The translations under genes were made by a program, and so were the position numbers. A stretch of 64,000 bases of DNA from Morinoia aosen (lineage: Eukaryota > Arthropoda > Malacostraca > Amphipoda > Talitridae), in contig CM059568.1 in assembly GCA_030386875.1 (NCBI GenBank), positions 11,146,316-11,210,315 of the forward strand, read 5' to 3'. The notes beneath the pieces are model-generated. The model had not been told where the DNA came from. It saw only the letters and a list, made by a program, of their open reading frames with translations, and made no database searches. Below, one piece after another: positions 1 through 11,600 of the stretch (the stretch's first letter is position 1; every line of letters begins with the position of its first letter).

Positions 1-2933
1 GGGGTAGAGGTAGGCGTGTCAGATGTCGCGGCCTCAAGTGCGGCGAGCGCAGGCATAGAGAACGACGCACACACGAACACACGCACGATACAAGCCGAGG
101 CTTTGCAGGGCAAGGAGGCGGACGTGACGTCTGAACACAGGCCCGCACAACCGGAGCCAATCACAGCTCGCCAAAGCTATGACGCAAGAAGGTGTGTCTC
201 AACACGCACCAATGAGAGTCCCAGACGTCAGAATAAGCAAGGATTCCGCCAATGAGGTTGCAGATGCTGCCTCTGTAGAATGGAAGCGTCGAGAACGATC
301 TCGAAAGAGGGAACCGAAACACATATAAGGATGCGAGATGAAGCCTCGTGAGTCGTGAGGAATTTTTGAACACACGTGAGAGACTGCGCACGACGTCTCA
401 CGTCTGAGGGTGTTCTACACAATAGGCCAGCCTCGTCGGCTGGCCTTATACGGTTATACCCAACTGCAACTTGAAAGTTAATAATTCGAGGCACATAAAA
501 CAACGTTGGACGTCGGAAGTCATTGGAGCACCGTCTTACAAAGGAAGCCTAATTGAAGTAAACCAGCCTCGCATCGGGGATCGTCATGAATAAACGCGTC
601 GGAGATTCAACCAAGAGCAATCAACATCTGTGCATCGGGGTCGAACTCACAATCAACTTCAGCGGCAGTCGTCAACATTGCAAATGGCAAACAGTTAAGA
701 TCGCTCACCAACACTGCAAAGTTCAACGCATGAAACTACAATGAATCAGCTCACAACCGCTTCAAGGGATCAGCTGCCCGTAGAAAGAAGCGGGGGAGGG
801 CACCACTGCAGCGAGGTAGCAAGAGATCAGCCCACGCCAGCAGCAAGCCTAAGCTGCGACGCGGAACATCAGCAGTGAGCAATAACATCGGCTGTGAACG
901 ACGCGGAACATCAGCAGTGAGCAACAGCATCGTCAGTGAATGTCCATCAGTGAATCATTTATTATCAAAAGGGCGAGTGTTTTATAGTTGTGAGAGCTCT
1001 TTAGGTGGTGATAGAAGTTCAATTTCAGATGTAGATCAGCACACAGATAAGTGCTTTTCAAAGTTTCGCGAAGATTCATCTAATTTTATAGGCAATCGAT
1101 TTCCTGTGTTTATTTAGTCGAGGATCGACTTCCCGTTGTATGGTTCGACACCGTGTCACAATTCCAGGTTAAATCGTGATGTGTTATTCTCGCAAATATT
1201 ATGATTTGTGTTACTGTGGAGCTGGCTGTTTTGTGTATGAGTAAATCGTTGTCAGCGATGGAGTGTGTGTAACTCGAATTTTCGGTAAGCATCACCTTTG
1301 TGTCAGGTCGTGTTTAAATATTTGCGGCGGTAGAAACTTACGTACTATTCATTGACGCCGTTGTGCCATTTCAAATCATTTCGTCCCCATGCCTTGTGTG
1401 TTTATCCACGTGTTTCCCAATAAATTCGTGTTAATCTTGCTAACTCTTTTATTCTCCAAGTCTGGTATGCAGGTGTACGCGAGCATAAAGGATAATACTA
1501 TAACATGTTTGGGGGTTGAGACTCCCCCTGCGTGCGTGATTAGTAACCCCTTTTCACGCATCGCGACACATGTTTCTAATTCATTTCTTTACACAAAAAC
1601 CATCCGGTTAATAAATTTTATTGCACTAGCGAAATGATTCAAAAATAGATCTCCCACTTACACCAGAGGACGTCTCTGTGAATCGGATTAATGACAAATA
1701 CAATTAATGAAATTAATCGTAATTTGAGCGTATGAATCGTGGTAAAATTATCTTTCTGTCCGTATGTTGTACAAGCAAATTTTGATGTTGAGTATATGTT
1801 TGTTTGCGCATTTCTGCCAAAATTTTGTAGATATTTGTCAATCATGAGTGGTAACTGGCCTACACTGTATCTCCATTTTATCCCATGTACCCATGTCCGC
1901 ATGATGTTGCAGAGAATATCGAGAAGATATGATATATGATATGATATATTGAAGATATATTTTTTTTTTGTTGTTGTTCCTCAGCGGTAACTTGAGTTTC
2001 CTTAAAATTTCCTTTAGGAAATTAAAAAACCATTCCATTTATACGTTTTTCGAAGTCCTTTTCTATTCCTTATCTTTCCTCAGGTTATTTCTTACGATTC
2101 ATCAGAGCTTGGGCTGCCATTTTAAATATTGAAAGAGTAAGATTATTTTTCATGTCTATTAGCATTTTTCTTATATTCGTTTTCAATACGTATATATATG
2201 AATATGTGTGTTGGTGTGTGCGTGAGTATGTACGTGTGCGCACGCAAACATAAATGTTTATGTATCAGTGTAAACATGCACACGTTTCGCACACATATAT
2301 GCGCACATGTACATATATCGGTTTCTATTTCTACTTTTTGCATAAAAAGCAAAACCTCAAGACACATTACATTTTACCTAAAGCTCTGCGATCAGTTAAC
2401 ACTGCATCAAATTTCAGAAATAAACAAATTGATTGCGCTTGCTTTATGATTTATAAATCGATCTATCACGACCCCGAAGGGCATTTCTGTGAACAGAAGA
2501 AATTAAAAAGTATAAACAGACAAAGGAAATAAAGCACTCGTGCAAAAATTATCTCTATATTTGTATGCCGAACAAGCCATGCTTTTCAATTTTGAGTGTA
2601 AGTTTGTTTACGCATTCCTAGATGTGCGTGCTGTGTTGCGCGATGTTCTTTACAAATTATTTCGAGACTATCTTTTTCTCAATACTTGATTGTCATTTAA
2701 GGTGTTGTTTCAATCTAGTACGGTGTAGCGTTTTTTTTTATTTTTCCTACTTCGATGATCTTATAAATAATTCGAAAAATACTAAAGAATTCTTCGAAAC
2801 TGCCAAGTTCTTAGTTGACATTATCGAAGTAGGAAAAAGGCAAGAAGCGCTGTACCGGAATCTCTTGGAATATAAAATATCCAAGAGATAATATTTCTCA
2901 TTTCTCATTCAACTACCCTTGACAGAGTTAAAC
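1..2933. other. Non-coding stretch, no gene supported
   Basis: Open frames here are below 95 codons, overlap on both strands and show no domain. The notable content is a 42-bp tandem duplication at 858-923 (GACGCGGAACATCAGCAGTG twice), an AT microsatellite near 1920-1965 and an alternating purine-pyrimidine tract at 2190-2320. Confidence 0.6.
858..923. repeat. 42-bp tandem duplication, 1.6 copies
   Basis: GACGCGGAACATCAGCAGTG occurs at 858 and again at 900, with related sequence between. Short and local. Confidence 0.75.
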
Positions 2934-3470
2934 TATTAGCACGACCCGTATGGTTTGTCTATTAGTACGCCTCGTATATTTTTTCTATTAATATGCCTCG
3001 TATGGTCTATCTTTCTGTACACCTATGATAGTATTGTCTAATATTACATCTCGTATAGTTTGTCTATTATTATGCCTCGTACGGCTTATCTATTTGTACA
3101 CCTCGTATGGTTTGTCAATTAGTATTCCTCGTATGGAACTTTGTTAGACTATTAGCACACCACGTGTGGTTTGTCTATTATAGTACGCCTCGTATATTAT
3201 GTCTATTAATATGCCTCGTATGGTCTATCTATTTGTACACCTCTGATAGTTTATCTATTAGCACACCTCATATAGTTCGTCGATTATTATGCCTCGTATG
3301 GCTTATCTATTTTTACACCTCGGATGGTTTGTCAATTAATACTCCTCGTATGGATCTTTTGTTTTAGGACGTCTTATATTAAGGAACTTTTAAAAGCCAA
3401 TATGTTGGCATATGTATCTCATGTGACAACTTGGAAATAAACGGTTTTGTTTTGTTTTGTTTGTTTGTTT
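2934..3470 (+). repeat. 26-bp higher-order repeat element with retroposon-like 3' tail
   Basis: Sixteen units of about 26 bp, consensus TATTAGTACGCCTCGTATGG plus TTTGTC, from 2934 to about 3360. Units 1-8 and 9-16 come in the same order of variants (the second block starts at 3150), so the higher-order period is about 215 bp. A unique 3' part follows and ends with TTGGAAATAAACGG and a TTTTG/TTTG tail at 3431-3470, which looks like a non-LTR-type 3' end. A second copy lies inverted at 21.3-21.7 kb. A + strand frame of 86 codons is open through the second block. Confidence 0.8.
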
Positions 3471-4476
3471 GCTTTGTGCTGTTGGAAACGTTATTAAAAA
3501 AATAGGTTGCATATTATCATGTGTATTGATTCAATTGATGCGCAGAGGGTTGGCCAACCCGTATTATTAGGGTAGTATTATCAGGAGGCTATGACGCTCG
3601 AATCTTGTTTGGAATTCTGGCAGTTGTGTTAGGATCTGGAGAAGGGTAGTTTGCTCAGGGTGTCATGTGTGTGCCGCGAGCATAAATTCTTTCCGATAAC
3701 CTCTGCAGTATTAATACATCCCCTCGCAATAGGCCTTCCAGCAATTCAGATACGCACAGAAACGCGTTGTAAGTGGGTCAGCTGTCGTCGGTGAGTACCG
3801 TTTGTTTTAGTATATGTACTGTAATGTTAATTAATTTCTTGATTTTTGTGTGTTTAGGTTTGTGTCTGGAGGTGTGCCATTCCTCTATTCCGAGAACCTG
3901 ATCTTCTTGTTAATGAAATGTTAACAAGGAGAAGGGCCCATTTCTCGTGACACACGCTTCTTTCAATTGGCGCAAATTTCGGACGAGTTTTCACGCACCT
4001 TGCGAAGGTGGAATGTACGTTTGAAGTATTCTTGCCGTAAAGAATATGTAAAGTTGGGATGTAAGTACTTGTACCGTATAGAATATCGGCAGTCGGTCCA
4101 TTTCAACTTTATGCTATTTTTTATGTATCATGGAAATGTGCAAATTATTAGAAACTGTAATTTTCCATTCACTGAGGGCAAATGAGAGGTTTCTAATTCC
4201 TAACCTATCAATTAGTTATTTTTTGGTATTCCGAGAGTACTGAAAATGAATATTTTCACGCAAAATTGAAGCTTTCGGCAATGTTTACCTTAGGTTTTAT
4301 GGCATAAATTAAGTAAATTCTATCGGTGCTACATTCCAATCGGCTCTGTTGCTTTAATGAGAGAGGTCTTGGGAGACATCGTTGGGCATCACGGTAGGTT
4401 GCATCTCTGAGCTTTTTGGGCTCTTGGGTGAATGTTTGCGTTCTCCGCAGACGAGCCTACGAAAGAATTCACTACG
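3471..4476. other. No feature seen
   Basis: AT-rich sequence with no open frame above 75 codons and no repeat that I recognise. Confidence 0.5.
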
Positions 4477-4667
4477 TAAAGCGGCCCATAAGCGATCAAT
4501 TTAATTGTCAATATCATTGATTCAATATATTGATGAAATTTTTTTTTGCCCACTAAGTCAATTAATTGACGGTCGTCAATCAAGCTCACAGACGATCAAT
4601 TAAATTGTCAATATCCATTATTGTCAATTATATTGACAATAAAATTGATCGTCTATGGGCTGCTTGA
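4477..4667. mobile_element. Short MITE, family B, copy 1
   Basis: About 190 bp with terminal inverted repeats close to AAGCGGCCCATAGACGATCA and multiple internal copies of TTGATCGTC and TATTGACAAT in both directions. Closely similar along its length to 49690-49878. I cannot resolve a target duplication, so the superfamily is open. Confidence 0.75.
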
Positions 4668-7600
4668 GCCTCGACATACACCTGCACACACCGCACGCTC
4701 TGTTCTCTCACTACTGACTCCATCACTAGCTAGTGAGCCGCAACCATGGTACACCGTGGCCGCAACTCCCTCGTTCTGTACAAAGCTCTTCAGGAAGGGA
4801 GCAATAATATGTATAAAACGGGAGCGTTTAGTTAGTTGAATTAGTTCATAGATCCGATCAAAATGCCATGGAAAGAAATAGTGTTTTGTTTTCAGATGTA
4901 TACCTAATTCGTATATTGTGCGAATTATAATTCATTTATTTCAAACTCACTGCGTACCCAAGTTTAATGTTGTGAAGTTTTGCCAGTGTCTTGGTTAAAA
5001 CTGGAACGCATGTAAACGCTATCTATAGCATGGTTTGAAAATTGAGCTTCAAAACTCGTTCTCATCCTCCAAAGCCTCCCAAAAAACTGAGCGAAATTCT
5101 TGTCGCCAGAGGCCGCATGAGCCCAAACTTCTCTGTGACGTCAGCACTCACACAGCGACGTGCGGCACGGTGCGGGTGCCATGGGCGGGTGCCCGCTGAT
5201 GTCGAAGGTGTGCTGAGTGTGCTCACTCCGCTCTATCGTCTACCATGCTCCGCTACCGGTGCAGGACTCGCGTGTTACTTTCAACGATCTGCGATTGTTC
5301 AGTTTTTACGCTGACCAGCGATGCATCTCTCTGAATATCCTTAATAACGTTATGACGATCCAAATGATAATGAAATCCTCGCACGCTCATCTGGGGGATG
5401 GTACTTAGAGAGCGTGTCAAACGTGATCACATAACTTAGAACGTGGTCACATTCCTAGTTGTCCTCCTCAGAACCTAAGCTAGGAGGAATTAAATATTAT
5501 CCTCACAAGTCTACAAACAGTCGTGAGACATCATTTTGTTATTGTGGAATCTGTGCGCTTCAATGCCATCGTCGCCCGCCGGAAATCCTCCAGCAACATC
5601 CAGCACGCCGCACAATCTTGCGTTTCATGTTACCCCCTACCTACGACACTGTTGTCGCAATGGTTAGCAGATATTCGCGTAGTCTCCCCCTCGATACGGG
5701 GGTGCGGCGTGCAGCAAGGTACGGTAGCGGGCGTCGTGTTCCTGCGCTGCTTTCGCCCGATAAACTCACTTCCTCAGCACTCTTGCAGCTGCTGCTGCTG
5801 CTGCTCGTGCCGCTCTTCTGCTCGCATCATCGTCACTCCTGGTCGCTAAGTTCGGTGTGTTGTAGTAGTCTAGTGGAGACAGTCTTGGGCGTATTCAATT
5901 ACCTTCAGATGATTAAAGTAGCGTTTACTCAACAGCTTCGTCGACTTCCGTTTGAACCTCGTAAGACTTTTTACTACGAAAGATGTTGGTGGCATCGGTA
6001 GTAATCTACGTTCCTTGTTAATTTTATGACAAAATATTCACACACCAAAGCAGGTGCTTCGAGTTCCTTAACATGGCTATGTCATTGAGACACGGAGTCT
6101 TTAGCCTATATAGCACCTCACCTCCGCGGGCCAAGAAACATTTTCTATGTATTGTATTTACCATTCAGAGGGTGTGAGTTGTGTAGCACTAGAAAGAGAG
6201 AGAGCGCAACTGAAAAATCAGCGGCAAATAGAGCACTAACGAAATTTAAGATGAGATAACAATCACATTATGGCCTACGGCGATGTGAATTTGAGCGGAG
6301 AGCCTCACATGAGTGGGATAGTGTGTTTAAATCAGCTAGTGATAGCCTGGGATAGAATGATAATATTCACACATTTTCTTTGACGTGGTAGAAGCATACC
6401 AGGAATTTTGAGCAGTGAGGAAAGGTTTGCATCGGTCGGACGAGTTTTCAAGAACACCCAGCACCGGAAACGCAAAGGTACAGAGCTGCCAATAGATTTA
6501 CAAACGAATGGTAAAACCTCCATAGTGTGGTAACAGGAAATTGCTACTTCTGTTGAACTTTTCTCATATTCGGGTACATTCCTAACTTTTGAGGGAAAAC
6601 GCCAACAGCCAGTCTGTAAAGTATTTATTGCACTTATTTGTAGGGGGGCTAGAAAGTTTTCGTGCAGTGTGCAGCACTGCAAGAGGCTTGCTTTTTATAA
6701 GCTGCTCCGCCGTCAAAAAGTACCACACCAGCAGTAGATCCTACCTTACCAACGTACCTTCTAAGCCAAATTTGCTAAGGGGGTCTGCTAGAAAGACACT
6801 GCAAGAAATGTACGATTTGGTCCATACTTCTTTCTAAAGCTATTGCTGAATACTGGAGCCTAAGTACCATAGGACTCATAAGCGCGGTGTGGACGTGGCG
6901 TGAGGTAGCAGAAGGTTATCTTCAGTTACAGTATATGAACGCACTCTTATCCTCGCGTTGGAACGTACGAGTTGCCTCAAGGTGTTTTGCGAGTGATACG
7001 CTATCTGCTGGGGAGGGGAAGGACACTAATGGCGCGTACAATCAAACTCTGCAGGATGTAACATGCAGTACAAAACAAGAGAAAGTTATATTAGTTCCCC
7101 AGTTGTGTTTTTAACTCATCTGGAAGTGACGGTTTGACGCAAATAATTATAATCAGCATAACATTGTAAAATTGTTTGAGCAAATCCAAGTTTGAAAGAA
7201 CAATTAAAACATTTTATTCAGTGGTGAAGGTAGTAAACTTGAAAACAAATTTTTCGTCTACCATAGTACTGATGTGTTAAGAGTGGCCCATTTCCAACAA
7301 GGCACTTTTCCTATTAGTTCGCAGTGCTAAGCTTTACGTGTAACTCTGAACGCGAAGCCAAAATTCAGACACGTAGTTGCACAAAATTTATTTCTTTTAT
7401 CAGTGGAGACGAAAAAAATTCAATTTCCATGGGCTAATCTTGGGCTTAATTAGTCTGCGTCAATTGAACTTATTTTACAGGTTAATGTTGTGGTTGGTAG
7501 CAATAAATAGTTCAATGGTTTCCGGGAAACTTCGAATGAGCTCATAATGGAAACGAACTTAGTGCATTTAACATAAAAATGAGATGCGACCGTTCTATAT

Positions 7601-8099
7601 AATCTCAAATCTCGTACTACGCTTGATAACGTTGCTTCCAATAGAGAATTTGCGCACTAGACTCCTATGGTTTTTTGCGTAGCCTATTCAGCGAAAATTA
7701 GCATGAAAAAATGAAACTTTTATCTTTTTTCTCGGCACTAAACAATAGAATTACTGACAAAAATTGTGGCCTTTTGTCGACGTGAAACTACCATAGGAAT
7801 TTGCATCGAAAAGCTCATTTGAGAAAAGCAGCTCTTGCATCACACTTTGCAATGGCAGCGACCAACAAAGCGCCTCGTGTTCATCACATCTAACTTTCGC
7901 TTACGACATCACTGGCTCGGCAGTGCGATAGTGTTTCCAGAAACGACTTCTCATCATAGATCTCAAAGAAGCCAAAGCCAAGCGAAGCAATCAGTGCACT
8001 GAAGAGACTCTACCAAGCGCGGCCAGCCACGCCGCTCACGACAATACGACTATTGTCGGTGTTTGGGAGATTTCTCGGCTCTCCAGTGGCGGTTCTACG
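4668..8099. other. Non-coding stretch, no gene supported
   Basis: The longest open frame is 180 codons (5459-6001, +). It has no domain, no splice-supported neighbours and irregular composition, so I do not call it. Nothing else is recognised. Confidence 0.45.
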
Positions 8100-8661
8100 C
8101 TGGCGGCCCGCTCGCACAGGGTCCTGTCTCGCGAATTTCTACACCGCCCAACCCTCTCCCTCCACCTACAAGCAGCTACATAAAGTTGCCATTCGCGCCA
8201 ATTATTGAACTATGTAGTACTACTGAAATTTATTAACGTCTCTGTTCGTGATACATTTATTATTAATCACTGCATTATAACCACTACAAGTACTTAGTAA
8301 GTGGATACTTGAGCGGAATGTTAAAGTTAACCTGTATTAAATCCTTATAATAAGTTTTGAGAACGACCGCTGGTGTTTTGCTATTCAACCCTCCATCTCG
8401 GCACGCAAAAACTTGCATTTTTAAACTTTTTGAAGTTAACCTTAAACTAACTGAACTTGGCCTAACCTAACCCAACCTAACCTAACTTAACCTAACCTCT
8501 TAACCTAACTTAACTTAACTTAACCTAACCTAAATTAATTTAACCTGACATTTCTGTAGCTGATTGGAGGTGGGCACTGTAGCTGCTTGGAGGCGGAGGG
8601 AGAGGGTTGGGCGGGGTAGAAATTCGCGAGATTGGACCCTGTGCGGCCCGCTCAAGCCAGC
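8100..8661. mobile_element. Foldback-like inverted repeat enclosing telomere-like DNA
   Basis: The arm at about 8100-8181 pairs with about 8578-8661; both contain the block read as TAGAAATTCGCGAGA and GAGGGAGAGGGTTGGGCGG on the + strand of the right arm. Arms are roughly 80 bp with mismatches. The loop carries the CCTAA-type stretch described separately. The outer ends diverge, so no target duplication can be read. Confidence 0.6.
8456..8547. repeat. Telomere-like CCTAA/CTTAA stretch
   Basis: About 90 bp dominated by AACCT and AACTT pentamers, the complement of TTAGG and TTAAG. TTAGG is the common arthropod telomere unit. The array is impure and internal, so it is either an interstitial remnant or a simple repeat of the surrounding element. 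Confidence 0.65.
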
Positions 8662-11600
8662 GGCCAGGCACGCAATAGCAGAGATGCGTCATCCTGGTCC
8701 CAGAACTGAAACGGCAGGACGTGTCACACTGCTAATAAGGAGTAGATGCTCCTGACGTATGGTGGGAATATTTTGGGTGTCACTGCAATTTGCGTTGAAG
8801 TGAGTCATTGATGACATGTAATTGATATAATTACTGTTCTGATTCTTCGTTAGATTCTTTTTCTTTGTTGGTTAAATTCCTTCCGAATTGCTTTTTTCGT
8901 TACTCAAATCAAACGTTGAAATATATTTTTTTTCATTTTGATTTTATTATAGTTTATTATCTAGCCTAGTCAAAGAATACGTTCTGCAGTTCACAAGGAT
9001 GAAACAGGTTTTTTCTGCGAAGGTCAATGCAGCTCATGGACAACCTTGTGCATTACAACATGTCAACTATTGAGCTAAGGAAAGAGATCCAACAAAGTAA
9101 TCTGTTCAATTCTCTTATATTTTAAATGTATTTTACTCAGGTGATTCAACACAGTATTCGATGTAAGAAAAAATAAAGCTCAACAATAATCGTCATTTTT
9201 AACATGAGAAATTACTAGAATTTTTCGCTTAGAAGTAGTTTTGGCCTTTAGAAATTGAGTACAAGATGTGGTGGTTTCTCCCAATTCGCATTCTCGGCGC
9301 TATAATGTTCAATGCTCATCGCGTGTTTTGGCTCTATACGTACATGAGAAATACTGAACGCACTTATCACATTGTACCAGGGACCAAGCGTGTTTACTAA
9401 ATGTTGACGTTGAATGTTTTCATTAGATTTACTTACCAATGAATTAAGAAATTAAACAATGTGTTTATTATCTCGAGTAAAACTTCCGTGGAATCATTCC
9501 TAACCGAGGAGAGGTTGTGCTATAACTACTTGTGTGAGCGACAAAGTTCAATAACTTCCAGGACATCTTACGGAAACCTCATTCTTCGTTTACAATTTAA
9601 TATGCTATGGAACACTTAACTGAAACGAACACGCGAATGATCTAATGGTTGCCTTAGTGTGAGAGAATTGAAAATGAAGTTATTATAATTTGCCATACTA
9701 TGAAATGATGCTAGAGAGAACTTCTGGTCAATTGCATTAGTTCTTACTCTTTCACTCAGTTCATGTGGGTCAAGTCGAAGGTTCAACACCCCACGGTGAC
9801 TGTGAGGCGGCCACTAAAGTACAACCACACTCAGCCTTGCCCATGCGCTGAGGAGGACCTAAGGCAAGCTAACCTTGCCCGAGGGTTAGACGCGTTGTTG
9901 CAGTGAGGGCCCACACAAAATGGAAGCGGTTGTGTGGCTAGCTTTTCGTGGTGTGCAATGCCTGCAGCACATATCGTGACACTGGTTGAGGGTCTGACAT
10001 CAAGCAGTGCAGGTCGCAGTGTGCTCGAGTTAATTATGAGGGGAAATTTGTATCGCTCGAAATTGCGAAGTTTCTTTGAATATAAATGAATTCTCAATGC
10101 GGTCTTTAAGTGCATTCCGAGATTTAACATTTCTGCAAAAATCCCTGGAAGCACTTGGACCTAACACAAAATTTTTCACTTCAATAGTTCACGTATATAT
10201 TTTTATTAACCTTTATGGTAAAGCTATATCATTGAAGCGGTCTAACTTGTTCAGTCCGTGGTTCAAACGCGCTACCTTGTGCACCTGCAGTGAGGTGCAT
10301 GCGGCGCTGCGCGACGCTTGGTCCTGTGCCACCACAGCCAGCTAGTGGACAGCATAATGTAAGTTACGTATGTTCTATAATTGCAGCTCAAAACTGTTCG
10401 GCCGGCTGTTACTAGGTTACTAGTCTCATTAATTCATCCATGTTCAGAAACGAAAGACCCAGAGTGTGACATTCTCATAGAAATTTAAGTAAAACCCCGT
10501 ATGTTGATGGAAGTTTAACTAGGTTCATTAATATTGCATATCTCATGATCCTTACATCGTACCTTTACACGCTCCCATCGTATCGTACGTCATTACGCTC
10601 AAGGCTGAACACGGCGACTGTGTGGCCACATTTGGCGGAGGAGCGTCGCGCAGCTCGCGCTGCACACGCTGCTGTCACGCAGTGCAAGGCGAGAGTCACG
10701 CACCACGCAGGTGGTGAAACTCAGCCTGTAGCGGCGTGCACTGCTGCAGGAATGCGGCTTTTCTGTCGCATTTTCTATTTTGCGGGCCGCCTGTTTGTGA
10801 GAAGCAGCTTTCCAGTTTGAGGGCACATGGCCGCCGTGGGTGAATCCAGCTCGTGTAATTACGTTAGGTTTTCAGTTCTTAGAGGGCAAGCGCCAGTCTG
10901 TGAAATCTCGCATGCAACCCCACTCATTGGGAACTCGGATGGACCCTAATCTAATAGGGATTCCTTTCTCATTTTAAAAAGCCCTATGTATACTCTCTAT
11001 AATCTTCCCTTTGATTATGACAGATATTATAATATTTCTGCCAATCAAAAGCCAAATCGGAGAAATGTTGACTTAGCGAGCTGCCGTTCACTTAACATTG
11101 AGCACAAAGTTCTGTCCGTATCAGGTTCTTTTCTGTCAAGAAAATTCAATGTACAATAAACTTTCAATCAGTGAAAAAATTGCAGAATTTTCCATTGAAT
11201 TTAAGATTCTTTCATTTATCTAGACAATCACAAATGACGTAAAAAATTGGGAACTAAAATATTTGCCGATATCTTAGTTTTATTTCCCCGTCACCTGGAA
11301 CGTACTGCTAACATCGTTTATATCGCCATCTCCACTCAAGTTAACTTCCAGCGGCAGTACATCGAGCTGTCCCTGTGTCCCGGCACACTTGCCAGCCCTA
11401 GTTCCGCCAGGGGCGCCCACAGCAAGTCTATTTGTTGGCCTGACCATTTTTTGCAGCGTTCGTACTAGATCTTCAGCCGCCAAGCTCTTCATGAGAGAAC
11501 AAGACTCGTCTTCGCTGAACTCAATGTAGGGCGGAATCATAACATCATGATTGACACGTTCACCTGTCCCACTTTCTGAACTTGTAACAGAAGCTCACGA

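Noticed and set aside
5459-6001. 180-codon open frame, longest outside the RIPOR locus
   Set aside because: No domain, no homologue I recognise, Leu run from a CTG repeat, and no splice context. Length alone is not enough in a eukaryotic window.
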